Assembly (NCBI GenBank): GCA_017591395.1
Contig: WEDG01004911.1
Location: forward strand, 1 to 64,000
Length of the DNA: 64,000 nucleotides
From: Schistocephalus solidus
Taxonomy: Eukaryota; Platyhelminthes; Cestoda; Diphyllobothriidea; Diphyllobothriidae
Reading direction: 5' to 3'
The position numbers and the translations under genes are program-made. Below, in pieces: positions 24,424 to 37,171 of this stretch. The notes under the pieces were generated by a model. That model had not been told where the DNA came from and did no database searches. It was given only the letters and a program-made list of their open reading frames with translations. Positions within the stretch are counted from its first letter, which is position 1. Each line of letters begins with the position of its first letter.

Positions 24424-25706
24424 CCGTATGCGACCGTTGATTTCGTTATTTGAGTGATCAGAACAGCAGCCGAACCCAGATAAAAAATAAGTAACTGGAG
24501 AAAAAAATGTTTTTTTTTTTACATAAAGGCTCAAAATTAATATTAGAAAGGATCTATTATACATAAGAGCCCTTGTCAGCAATGACTTCTTCGATTCTCG
24601 GTCTGAACATGACGCACATGCTCTTGATGTACCCTGGTGGCATCTTGTCCCACTTTCTAGCAATAGAGACCTTCAGGGCCTCAATGCTGTTTTGATGCTT
24701 GTTGCAGGGCTTCCCCTGGACATACGCACCAAATGCTGTAGTCAAGGGGATTTATGTCTGATGAGGATGGTGACCGCATATCCTTGGGTCAGAAAAAAGC
24801 CATGTGGTCTTTCAGCCACTTCTGTGTTTTCCGTGACCTATGTGGAGGCGCACCATCTTGCTGGGAGACCAAATTGTCGTCTGGATTGTAGTTGTGATCT
24901 ATCCAAGGCTTGACGTGCTTCTGAAGAACATCCAGGTTCACGTCTGTCTTCACTTTGACCCCGGCCTTGAAGAAAACAGGGGATGTGACTTCACCGTCGG
25001 AAACAATCAGGCTAAAGACCATCAGAAACGCAGGGTGTTTGATTTGAAACTTGTGCTTAAAATTCTCAGGTATTTCCATGACCTTCAGGGTGCTTATGTG
25101 GCTATCTACTCGACTGTTGGACACTGAATCGACCGTGAAGAGTTTTTCGTCCGAGTAGAGCACCATGTGTGGTCCTTCCTTGAGAAAGCTTGAGATTCGC
25201 TTCCTTGTTTCCAGTCTCTTCTCTTCCCCATCCCCAGTAACTAGATGCTTCGTTGTCCTAGCCCTTGACTTCACCTTCAGGTCTCTTTCACGAAATTCCT
25301 GACCGTGTCCTCCGCGACCTCAAGCTGCGAAGCCATCTTCCTCGTGCTCCGGATTGGATTGCAACGAATACGATCCCGGACAGCGCTTATAAGACGAGGG
25401 GTTCGAAAAGTTTTCTGTTTTTTCAATACCAGGCTTTCTTTAAATGCGGCCGAACTTCTTCTAACGGTCGATAAATGGTGTAACCTGCTGACCTACCCAT
25501 TTAAACACATGGCAGCGATATCCGCGGGGCGAAAGACCATTGACACTGAGCTAAATAACTGTCCGAGTTCTTTTTTCATGGCAAAATATTTGAAGCATGT
25601 TTTCTATTACTACCACGGTTTTCTAAATAAAAAAAGCATCGATTTCAATAGAAGTATTTTCGAAAAGTGGCGGCAAACATATGGCGCAATTTGCGGTCAT
25701 ATTCGG
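24424..25706 (-). mobile_element. Mariner-like DNA transposon, inactive copy 2
   Basis: TIRs are present: CCGTATGCGACCGTTGATTT at 24424 after TA, and ATTTGCGGTCATATTCGG ending at 25706 before TA. The transposase runs in the minus sense. A 161-codon frame (25274-24789) keeps EEKRLETRKRISSFLKEGPH, the YSDEKLF block with the first catalytic Asp, and QQDGAPPH with the second. A stop codon after HMAFF separates it from the third Asp region and from a C-terminal fragment at 24745-24557 (RKWDKMPPGYIKS, MFRPRIEEVIADKGSY). The copy is better preserved than copy 1 but still interrupted, and the element is ~1.28 kb, normal for mariner. Confidence 0.85.
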
Positions 25707-26339
25707 TACACAGAAAATCAAAAATTTGGATGTATGAGCAAATAACATGCACTTTTGCAACGGGCTATTCCGTGGGAACAAACTCAGAGAGATAAAATGT
25801 CAAGAGCGAGTTTCAACCAGCCTTCGAGATGGGAATTGTTTGGTATCTGACGAATTTACACCAAAGTCCAAACCCAGTTCAGCTAAAGGACTACGCATTG
25901 TCGCCCGAGGTTAAGTTCAGGAAAGCCTTGCACTACCATGAAAATTTAGGACCGTCGAATAAACAAGACAGCGAAAACATCCTTCCGCACAAAGCTGCTT
26001 GTCGAAATCTCATTGAAAGTATAGCCACAAGAACCGAAAAACAACTGCAACATCGAGGGTTCTATTTCAACTGAGGTCCCTGGGCTGACGCTGAGAGACC
26101 GAAGCCCCTGAATCATAAGATGAAACCCACGTCACATGAGGTGTATAGGTAGAACGTCCCAGGGGCCCAAACCAAACGAGACTATATGCTTTGAAAAGGA
26201 AATATTTGTAGCAAGTAGGACACAATGGCAACTTGGAGGAACAAGCTCCACCAGTTTTCTTTAGACAAGCAGGCATAACAGGTTGAGTGGGTAATACGAT
26301 AGTTCGAGCGTCAAAGTCCGACGATTTCCACCGTAGGCG
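25707..26339. other. No gene recognised
   Basis: Contains an 81-codon frame at 25829-26074 with no known motif. I cannot support a gene. Confidence 0.35.
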
Positions 26340-26860
26340 CCAAAGCAGGGGTTGCGCGTGGATTAGTTTTCAGTGATAGTAGGATTGCGCTGCAGCTACC
26401 ACACTCACTCGCCGGCCCCACCTTAGCTCGGTGTCATGACAGAGTAAAGAAGACCAGAGATGGGAGAGAGCACAGGCCCACGCACTGTGGTCCAACAGCA
26501 AAAAAAACACAACGGCACAAGAGAGGGGCAGTTCGGATCCCAGCGAAGTGGGAGTGCCATGGAGACAAAATTAAGAAGGAGCCATTGCAGCCCGACATTC
26601 AGTCTGCTAGTCAGCCGCTCCGCACAAACACACACACTGGGCTGACCACGCGGTCCGAGTTATCTCATCAGTTGGCAACCTTCCAAGCCACTGCTTTTAG
26701 CGGACCGTGACCATTTCAAGCGCGACAGATGGTTTAGTGGAAAATGCGCTGAGCCGTTGACCCCACTCTCTTCCCCACCCACACAATCAGACTACCGTCC
26801 AAGCCGGTCAGTTGGCTGATACGAGAGTGGGCGCAGCTGCTGATGACCTCGTCTACGCGC
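26340..26860 (-). repeat. Composite repeat A+B, reverse copy
   Basis: On the reverse strand, repeat A (inverse of 11570-11975; blocks GGAGTGCCATGGAGAC, AGGAGCCATTGCAGCC and GGTCAGTTGGCTGATACGAG on the plus strand) is followed by repeat B (inverse core with CAGTGATAGTAGG near 26370). The fixed A-then-B order here and at 47.2-48.3 kb suggests both are parts of one element. Confidence 0.6.
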
Positions 26861-27337
26861 ACTACGTACAGGACCTGGACCCCCAAACACGAGCACCAGG
26901 ATCTCACACAACAGAGGGGGGTTTAACGGCTCACATCCCACGTGTGCGAGTGGGCAATACACCCTCATAGAGACAAACTAACTAGCTGGTTCAGGAGTGG
27001 GTGAGACCTTCCCCAACAAGTACTGGCTGTAGGTCAGTTCCGTGCACCTTGGACCTGTAATGTAGAAGCTTCGCGGGTAGCAGCACAGCCACAGGGGCTC
27101 AACTATCAAAAAGTGCTAACGACGGTGACGACAAGACTATAATGACTACTTCTGGTTTATTTGCGACAGACTGCGAAGCATCTAAGTCTAAGCTCTAAGG
27201 CAAAAAGAATCGTTTGTATTTATTCCTGCTATCGCGACAGATCGGGGAACGATAATAGTATGCGATATTGAACACTCCCAGCAGCAGCCGATAGGAGGCG
27301 AGTCAGGAGCGTTCGGCGTTTTGTTAAAATGCTGCCG

Positions 27338-27373
<36 letters not shown>

Positions 27374-27703
27374 ATGCAACATCAACGACTAAATGAGCTG
27401 CTGAGTCGAGTTAACATAGCAGGTATTCACGGCTTTCGGTTGGGATGTGGTTAACCGGTATCAGGAAGGAAGTCAGTTTCCCTGCATCTGCTGGGAATAG
27501 TCATCGTCTGTTGGCTACCTCCAGACAGCCTCGGCCTCAGCCGGAAGTATATGTCTTCATACTATGCACCCTACCACTGGTTCCGGAGAGCCAGAGACAA
27601 AACATTTCACACAAAGAAAATAATGTAATTACATCTTTTGACAAAGTCATCTTCTGTACAAATGTGTGGGGGGATGGGCCGGAAGGGTATCATTCCAGAT
27701 CGA
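26861..27703. other. No gene recognised; (CTA)n at 27338-27373
   Basis: Non-coding as far as I can see, with a pure CTA triplet microsatellite. It lies just downstream of the RPAP2 stop codon and must include that gene's 3' UTR; no clear AATAAA was found close to the stop. Confidence 0.45.
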
Positions 27704-30700
27704 TCAGTCCGGCATGTCGTTCTCGGCAGCCGATTTGAGGTGAGCCACAATGTCTTCCAGTGATGAGTAAAACTTGCTTGCATCCACACCAAGACCGACA
27801 ATGATGCTCGACAGACGCTCCACGGTGTCGTCCTCGGTGTGAAGACAGACCACACGCGTTCCAAGAAGGTAGAGCAAGGCAGCTGAGGTGAGCAGGGCCT
27901 CGTGGGGTTTCAAGTGAAGGTTCCTGTTTGTCAGACTACAGTTGTTGTTGTGGTTAGGGCATAGAAATGGGAGGGATAAGCTAAGATTACCTGAAGTGCG
28001 CCACAAAATTCTGTAAGTTCCCAAAGACGTCAGACAGAGGAAGCGCCAGTCGAAAGAGGATCGACTTCAAACTAAACAAATGGGATGCGAAAATAAAATT
28101 GGCCAAACGAAGGTTCCAAAGTATAGGAGGACAAGTTGAGCTAGTAAGAGGCTGAGGGCGTTCAAGTTGCAAGACTGGGCCAATATGACCACCGACAACT
28201 GTCGCCCAGCGGTGTTGAACACCAACCAGCACTGCATTGTCTTGAAAAAAGTTTCCGTTTTTTGATACAAAAAGATTTTTTTCACCTGGATTAACAACAT
28301 TTGCATGCATTTCAACGTCCAGACAGCTTTAAAAATGAAGGCAACAGTCCTCATCGGAGGTTCAGCTCACCAGGCATGCGAGTTTGTGGGGCGTTCTGCG
28401 GTTGGAATTTGCCCGGTGACAAGTTTTCTGCCAGTGTGGGTCTCTCTGTTTCCTACAGTTGGCAGCTAAAAAAATTCTTGGGCCTAAGAGACATATGCCT
28501 CTTGCCCTCACCTTCACAACACAGTGAAGCAGCAACGGCGGCGTCAGCCAAGGACGCGCAAAAAAGCACATCACCGTACTCTTCCCCCCCCCGCGCGTAC
28601 TTGCATGCAAAAACGTATGTAGGGCGTTGTGGTACATCGCATTCGTATGCGCAATCTGCCCCTTACAGAGGCAAAAGGCATCAACTCAAAAAGCAATCCA
28701 CTACCAGGGAATCACCTGTGGCTCCTTGCAGGCAGTGAGCGATAAAATTGATTTTTCGAATCAAGCGCACTGCGGTAGTCTATTTTGGGATAAGGGCTCC
28801 GATACGCTGACAGCCCACTCAATGGTGCCCCCGAGAAAGTTCAAGATTTTAACAAACCATTCAAAAAGTGAGTAACTCATTAACCCCCGGCAAAATCCTA
28901 GGATCTCAAACCGGTATATCGGGGACAGGGGGGGGGGGAGTGGGCACAGATGCTCACTTTAAGGTATTATAGCCCGACAGGTAGATGATAGAGAAGGAGA
29001 GCAGGCTCGGGGAAAAACAATTTATTTCCTCATCCAAAATTTGCCCTATTTATTTGGTGCTCTGAACGTTCTGGAACACTCCGGCCTATCGCGAAGGGCG
29101 TTTCAGAACCTTCCGGTCTATGGCGGGTTGGTCGATTCTTGCGTGAGAATCCACTCGCGGGAGAAAAGCTCGAAGGTTCGACCGACCGCAGGGCAAGACG
29201 CTGCAGCCCAGGCTGACTGGCTGCTTGAAGTAACGCGTGTATTTTGCAACCGACTTAGCCTGCTGTACTGTAAGTGGTTACGGCTTCATTCCGTCCGCCT
29301 CCTCCTCCTCCTCTCCTCATCCAAGCCGACATGCTTAATTACCTTCCCACGAGGTATGGCTCAACCGTGGTCTATAGCACATGCATTTTGGTCCGACTTG
29401 TTGAAATGGGCAATTTCTGGCTAGCAGCCAACGTATAGTTTCGGTTATAATTACTGCAGTGTCTGCAGGCACGGATACACGTTGACCTAATTGGCGGCTC
29501 AAAGTGGTAGAGCCCTCTATTGACAGTTATCGCGACCAGACGACCCCCCAAAGGTAGCACAGTAACCAAATAAACAATATCAGAGATTGATCGATAAATC
29601 GGGATGATGGTTTGCATCTGATCCTAGGCGTTGATCGGGGTATGATTGGTTGACGAGGGCAAGAATAAAAATACTTCACCAACCGTAGGGAAATGTTGCA
29701 ACAAAAGCAGTTGGTAAAAAAGCAGTACTTTAAGCGAGACAGAGATGCGAGACACAGCGCCTAGTTTCTTCTCAACAAAACTGAAAATTTTACATGAACC
29801 GAGCGATCTTCCTTATTGTGATTCAAACGACTATGCTGTTTTTAGGACTACGGGTGATTGACGTAGTATCTGGAGTAAGCTTTTAAAAAGCGAAATACTC
29901 TGGCCAAGTAAATTAATGCGCGAACTTGTGGGAAATCCTTCGGCACAAACCTTTTCAGACTCGGTCAGAAAGCCGATATGAAAAGAAACGGAAAGTAGCT
30001 ATGCCTATCTGACTGTATTTGTGGCTGGTAAGCTCAACAAAAACGTTGGTGTGTAAGTCAAAACGGTGTCTTGACGTTATATGTAAAGGCATGAAGCAAA
30101 TTCCGAGCAAATAAAACTGTCATCTGCAACCCCCATAAGAAGCGGGTCGTTCGATCTGTACGGGCAACAAGCTACCCCAGCAGTTAGCGATATCCCTTAA
30201 AACCCTTTAAGAACACTGCACTTGGCATTTTGGTGCTAATGTATTTCCCATTTAAACACTCCATTAGTCTGGCCCGTGTCATATCTGCATTCGATAACGG
30301 TTCAAATGAGGGGTCACAGCCTGCGCTCATTGACCTGTTAACATGACATATGAGTCCAGACCCCGTTTTCTTTAGCCAACCTTAAAAAGCCCGGAATAAG
30401 ACTCCAATAAGGACATGAAAAATGACAGAGTATGGATGTACCCACCTAGGCAAAAGTGACTCTAGCAGGAGACGGAGTCGGAGCTGATTCTGGGAGATGG
30501 AATCCACCAGAGGCATGACCATCGATCCGAGCTTTGTGTGATTGAAAACAAAAAGGCGAATCAGTTAGCTATGGTTTTTACGGCAGCTACATGGATTTTA
30601 ACAAGGGGTTTTTGCGTATCTGATTGTGGAAGTAAGACAATAAATAAGGCAATAGGCAGTTGATGCAAAAGATGCTTTCACGAAAACAGAAATTTGCTGT

Positions 30701-33700
30701 CACCAAAGCGACAGCCAAACTAAGAAGGAAATTTATGCGCGGTGAAGTGAGCGTGTAAGCGAAGTGCAACATGTTAACATGGCAGAAGAACCAATGGCAA
30801 AAAACTGCAGTAAATTTTAGAACGCAGCAGGTAGAACCAGAAGACCGGCAACCACACGCATGGACGCGCCCTGACAGGGCATCACACAGCGACGTTGAGC
30901 TCAGGTTGACCCCTATCACTTTCTACGTAAACCCTTGACGTATAGAACAGAAAAATGAGCACGAGGACGTACAGACAAAAAGCGGCGTTGAGCCGCTTTG
31001 TGCAGTAGTGGGCGTAAGAAATAACACAAAGGAGCGGCGATTAGGCAAAAGGGGACGTCGGTAGCCCATTCCAGGATTTGATTAGCTCCTCGAACGTCAC
31101 TTTTTGGCGAAAATAGACTATAAAAACTATCTCGTCAAAACAGTGGTTTTTACTTGGCCCCGGCAAAATTTTTAAGAACTTAGACCCAGCCAAAGCTACT
31201 GAAAGCTTGTTAGGGGCCTGTAGGTGTGAAAAGTCACCAAAGGCTTCAATTAGCACGATTTATATGGCTTAGAGCCTTTGAAGTTAATGAAACAAGACCC
31301 CTTATGTACCGAATTCCTAACTTTTCCAGCGAAAGAAGTTGATTAAGAACCAATCAGATAGTATTGACTCAGATACTGAAATTTCGCAGACGAAACCGGT
31401 TCGTTAGAGATATTATAGGAGGGTGGCATTTATCGATGTATCTCAATCAGAGGAGGAAAATATAGGCGATTCGGCACTATTCTAAATTCCAAGTTCTTAT
31501 AGGCGGCCTCAAGTCAATGAGAAATCAATAATTAGAAAGTTGCTTAAGGCATGGGATATGGTTGGCCGACAACATTAAAAGCCCCAGAAACTGTCACTTC
31601 AGTCTCTCTCGTCTCCCATGGTGACATCCGTTGATTAGTTTAAGGTATGCGGCTGCCTACAATAAAAGACAAAATTCATCCATAATTGGTCATGTGGTCA
31701 AGATAAATCGGATTGGATACACGAAATGGCAGTCGTCAAGGCGTGAGCCCGTGATGTAACTACTGGTGCTGGAGTCAAATGCAAGATGATCAAAGGACCC
31801 AGGTTCGAATTTTAGGTCCGTAGAACCCAAAGTCATATAAACCAAGAATGACCGTTCCAGTTGACCTTGCTACATTGTTAAGATCTATTGTGTACAGGAT
31901 AGTTCTTAAAATGGACCACACGGCAGGTGCATTGGACTAACGTGGGGGACAGATCAGGGTATGACATGCACCCATAACAAAGGCCACACACGGTGGCAAG
32001 CCAAAGCGCAGGCTCACGCCAAGCCAGACACACACGCCCGATCTCGCTTCCAGTCTCCTTGACACTGTCCTGACACCAAGCTACGATGGTTGAGGGGGGT
32101 AGGGTGCGGTAGATGCTGCACAAGTCTACGATCAGGATAAAATAATTAACGCGCAAGTTAGCGTGCCTGCACCCACCCTGGGTCTTGTCAGCGTTGACTG
32201 TCAAATTATCCGTGTACAGGAATTCGTATACTTAAACAAATTCAGTTCCAACGATTTGTATCGAGATACGAGATAACAATTTTATTTATTTATTTAGTGG
32301 CTGGCATAATATTTTAATGCAAGGATGCTCTAACTAAATTTTCGTCGAGTCATCGAATCAGTGTGTAGACTACACACAAGGTTGCGGCGTGCGGACCATA
32401 CGGTGAGTGATAAATACACGTGTAGAGTGCAGGCCAAAACATTTTAGAATACTGCCTTGAAGCAGCTGACAGTTGATTGCTAACAGTGATCCCGACTTAA
32501 ACAGATTTATCGACATGAAATTCACTGCCTAGTTCCACTCATAGAGGCGCAGGCTTTGTAGCAGAGAAGTCTCCTCTCAGTCAGGTAAACGTTCCGGTAC
32601 CTCACTAAGTAGCCTGGTAACTGTTCCTCTCTTATCCGTGATCTCAAAAATTAATTTCGAAAATGTAAAAGAACAGCGTGGGTAAGTATACGCTTTACTG
32701 GAAACTTCCAATCATTAAAACTCTGCCATACAGGCTAATCATTAAAGATTATAAAACCATATGACCATAGGTCAAAAAGATAGAGAAAATCTTACCGGGT
32801 AGTCGGAACCAGGGTCCGGATCTGTGTCAAATGACGAGGAGTCAGATCCTTTGAGAAATGCGGCGACCTTTTCAAATTTTGCTGGCTTAGGCAGCTTTTC
32901 AAGCTCAGCAGCACTGGGCTCCGTCTCTGACCCCAATGCTTGGATGGCTTCCATCGTGATCCACTCAGATAATCGAGTGATGACCACATCAGCAAGGTTA
33001 TCGGTAGGCCCCGAAGGTTGCCGTGGTATAGCGGTTAAGTGTTCCGTTGTAGGTAATTGTGGTGGTTCCACCGAAGAAGGCTTGCGTTCAACAATATCAA
33101 TATTTTTTGGCGCTGGAAAGGGTTCACTCCACATTTTTCGCACTTGTGATTTGCTAGCACAGACGTGCGTGGGTGTCTTTGTCCGGAGGATTTGCTCAGA
33201 ATCGTTATCAGAATCTTCGGGTATATCTTCATCGCTGTCGTCCAAACTTGAATCGTCACCGTCACCAACGGAGATCGATTCCTCGCTTGCAGACTCTTCG
33301 TTCGAGTCGTCCAGTCGCATACGGTGAATGCCGTGAAGTATCTTCTTGCCTGGAAGTCCGTGCGCCGTAGGTGGAAGGAATTTTAGGTTGATCATGGGAC
33401 CTTGATTCAAGGGGCGACACCAGGCCGGTTCAGCTGGTATTTGTTTTCGGAGATAACAAGAAGCGCGGTAGCACCAGTCGGAGCAAAAGTACTAGAAGAA
33501 AGACTTTCAGTATTTCAAATGCAACAGATGACTCCTGTGATCTGATCTGGTTACGGTAGGGAATGTGCTCATTTCGTTCGGCATTAAAAATCTAGTAAAG
33601 AGCGCTCGCGAGCGGTTGCGTAGAGACGCCCAATGATTCAGAATAAATGTCAAGGTAAAGACGAAGTGGCCATTGTCAGCAATGCAAACCCCAGGTGTGG

Positions 33701-35086
33701 AAAACCCGATGTTCAGGCGCTGACTTCCTGGCCATTGCGGATTTTTTTCAGGCCAACGCTGAGCCGCGGACCCATTTGTCCTGTCTGCTGCGATAGGGAA
33801 TATTTATAATGGTCGTATGAGAATAGAGTGCTCGACCTAGTGCTCAATGGCTGAGGGATCCAGTTAAGAGCCTTGGATTATCCAAACCTGGATTTGGAGT
33901 ACGGCTGGCTGACGATGGTTAGCGAACCGTAAATAGCCAGCCCCCGAGGCTCGCAACACGTCGGCATTACTTCCGCGTATATAGCTACTTGACATAAATA
34001 AGTAGGCACAATGACTACACAAAATAAATTGTTTTTTAATCGGTCGGCGTGCTGAAGCAAACAAAACATCGCAAACGCAACTCGCTCGCCAAATTAAAAG
34101 CTCAAAAGTTTGATTTTAGATAGAAGTGATTTGAATGAAAACACGAATATGAACCTTTCGTTCACCAACTTCGTAGACTTTTCTGGAGGCGGTTGATATG
34201 CGATAGGTTTGCTTGAGCTGATTTCCAACTGGTTTCAAACACAGCAGGTACCCACAGTTTCCGTAGGCAACACGTTCTACGGGTATATCGTCGTACTGTT
34301 CTCGCTCAAGCCAGGGAAGCTGAAATTAACAAACAAAACGGACGCACTTGACACGGTTCCAGGAATTCAGATGAGAAAAGCCAAATAATAAAAAAGGTGA
34401 AGGGCTATTTGCGAAGAAGTGTGGCTCGCAAGTAAGTTCGTACAGAGGACACCCCATGCGACCACCTATGAGTTCTAGATTGAACCCGAAAACACAACGG
34501 AACGAGTGAGTCCCGTAACCGATCAGTGAGCGCCTATCTATCATTGTTAATATTCCCGATGGGAACCGACAAGACAACTAACTCGTGGCACAGTGAGTAA
34601 GAGCGTTGGACTTGCAAGTAATAGGTCACGAGTTGGAGCTTTGGGAGCCAAAACACCTGTGGTTGGGTATGGCTGGCTGATGACGGTTAATAAGCCAGAA
34701 ATGATAATTCCAGTCTGCCTTTTCTTTGCCAGTTCCACATTACCATCATATGCCACCGGTCGCTACGCGACTTACCTACCAAAACGAAACCTACCAAAAC
34801 GAACCTACAAAAAAACGTAAACAGAATACCTCTTTATTCCAAACTACGGTCAAAATCAAGGAGAAAGGAATGGCAGCATTGATAACGGACTTACTATGTG
34901 CGTTACCATCTCAGGGGCAATCGGATTTTGACCACATCTTTCCACGATGGCAAGAGCGGTCTTCAGGCATACTGCCTTCCTTTTCGTGGTTTCTTTTGCA
35001 ACATCTGTGGGCAAATGAAAGGGGGCACACTCCTGTTCCGAAGGACTGGCTGTAGCCTGACGATGCTCCGGTTCCTTGTTCGTTTC
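27704..35086 (-). CDS. RPAP2: RPAP2/RTR1-type RNA polymerase II CTD phosphatase, seven inferred exons
   Basis: RPAP2 removes Ser5 phosphate from the polymerase II CTD and helps polymerase import. Inferred exons, in transcript order: 35086-34895, 34319-34155, 33491-32796, 31217-31101, 30619-30591, 28071-27991, 27935-27704. The lengths sum to 1512 nt in one frame including the stop. Exon 2 and the start of exon 3 carry the RTR1 zinc site C-x4-C (NCGYLLC) and C-x3-C (FCSDWC), about residues 87, 92, 123 and 127. Exon 2 also has YRISTASRKVYEVGERK. Exon 3 ends in an acidic Ser-rich region. The last exons match the conserved C-terminus (IRKN; LTNRN; a hydrophobic LLTSAALLYLL helix). Exons 4 and 5 are the least certain, and exon 5 may start further upstream. 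No in-frame ATG precedes the conserved part of exon 1; a stop lies just before its acceptor. Introns of up to ~2.5 kb contain SINE, LTR and repeat B insertions. Human RPAP2 is about 612 residues. Confidence 0.85.
28965..29285 (-). repeat. Probable solo LTR related to the Gypsy LTR
   Basis: The reverse strand reads TTCCAGAACGTTCAGAGCAC, then CAAATAAATAGGG, and ends GTCGGGCTATAATA at 28965. The Gypsy 3' LTR at 46775-47193 has GAATGTTCTAGAGCACC, CTAAATAAATAG and GTCGGGATATAACA in the same order. No internal pol sequence is adjacent, so this is read as a solo LTR inside an RPAP2 intron. The 5' end is uncertain. Confidence 0.5.
31895..32190 (+). repeat. Repeat B, long copy inside an RPAP2 intron
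   Basis: GGACCACACGGCAGGTGCAT, TGGACTAACGTGGGG, GGCGCAGGCTCACGCC... then GCGGTAGATGCTGCACAAGT and CTACGATCAGGATAAA. Colinear with 23765-24075. It is inserted in antisense orientation relative to the host gene. Confidence 0.7.
33835..33960 (+). repeat. Partial SINE
   Basis: GTGCTCAATGGCTGAGG (A-box-like), a degraded B-box region, TACGGCTGGCTGACGATGG and CCCCCGAGGCTCG. A damaged relative of the 5.8 kb SINE, in an RPAP2 intron. Confidence 0.45.
34500..34740 (+). repeat. SINE in RPAP2 intron 1
   Basis: CGAGTGAGTCCCGTAACCGA, ATATTCCCGATGGGAACCG, CGTGGCACAGTGAGTAAGAG (A box near 34583), CACGAGTTGGAGC (B box near 34629), GGGTATGGCTGGCTGATGAC and AGCCAGAAATGATAATTCCA. Closely parallel to the copy at 50040-50275. 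It lies between RPAP2 exons at 34895 and 34319, antisense to the gene. Confidence 0.8.
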
Positions 35087-35115
35087 CTAATATGAAATAT
35101 AAATCTTTCTGTAGG
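35087..35115 (-). promoter_or_regulatory. Inferred trans-splice acceptor between DPH4 and RPAP2
   Basis: On the minus strand, TTTATATTTCATATTAG ends 29 nt after the DPH4 open-frame stop and is followed directly by the conserved RPAP2 coding sequence in phase 0. The TAG of the acceptor is itself an in-frame stop, so translation cannot enter from upstream. Flatworm spliced leaders known to me end in AUG, which would give Met followed by the GAA codon here, in frame. The alternative is an unseen upstream 5' exon joined by ordinary cis-splicing. Confidence 0.55.
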
Positions 35116-35666
35116 TTACTTAGGTAAAGTACAGCACGCCAGTTTCAGAAGAAAAGCACACCGGTGATTATTTATTTGAGGAATATAGATAGAACAACTG
35201 GTTCTGGGGTCATCTGAGTAGATAACCTTTACAGCAAGCGAACACTGACAGCAGTAAGCATAGGGAATGCGGCCCAGTACGGCGATACCCTCAATAAGGT
35301 AGGCTCCACCACAACGGCATGGATATTCAAAAACTTCTTCTGGATCTACTAACTTAAAGTCAATGTTGGCTGCGCCGAAAAAGTCAGAAAACGGAACTTC
35401 GGCTTGAACTGGGCGTCGAGCCGAGTCTTCTTGTAATTTCGTCTGGAGTAGAACGGCATTATAGCGACGGCGATTGTCATCGTCACCGAAAATCCTCCAC
35501 GCTCGATGGAGCACGTCATATCGGTTTCTCTTTTCTGCCTGTTCGTCTGCGGAAAGAGACTGACATTTATCTGGATGGCATAGAAGCATCTCCTTTCGGA
35601 GCGTCGATCGTATATTTGAAGGTTGTCGTCCGGCCCACAACCAAGTAATTGGTAAAAATCGTCCAT
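35116..35666 (-). CDS. DPH4: DPH4/DNAJC24 diphthamide biosynthesis J-protein with CSL zinc finger; frame broken
   Basis: DPH4 supports the first step of diphthamide formation on elongation factor 2. The ATG at 35666 opens MDDFYQLLGCGPDDNLQ, the start of a J-domain. The rest of the J-domain (TLRKEMLLCHPDK with the HPD motif, then RNRYDVLHRAWRIFGDDDNR) is in another frame, reached by skipping two bases near 35615. This is a frameshift or an assembly error; no GT-AG intron fits. The CSL zinc finger follows: CRCGGAYL, then YCCQCSLAVKV. The open frame stops at 35116. Alternatively a 29 nt GT-AG intron after CSLAVK would end the protein at a TAA at 35170-35168, overlapping an AATAAA signal. It lies 115 nt below the RNF113 stop, same strand, with a TTTTCGTATAG acceptor at 35688 before the ATG. 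Confidence 0.8.
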
Positions 35667-35781
35667 TGATTCTTAAACAAGCGCAAACTATACGAAAACA
35701 TGCAGAGAGAAGGAACAACACAGAATCAAAAGAGTATTTTACATAATATATTAAAAATAGAAATATGTACAAACGAAGTAT

Positions 35782-37171
<1,390 letters not shown>

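Noticed and set aside
25305..25745. 146-codon plus-strand frame
   Set aside because: Antisense to the mariner 5' region.
28301..28738. 145-codon plus-strand frame
   Set aside because: No motif, low-complexity Ser/Ala content, and it lies inside an RPAP2 intron on the other strand.
32824..33327. 167-codon plus-strand Ser-rich frame
   Set aside because: Antisense shadow of RPAP2 exon 3, which has clear conserved residues on the minus strand.
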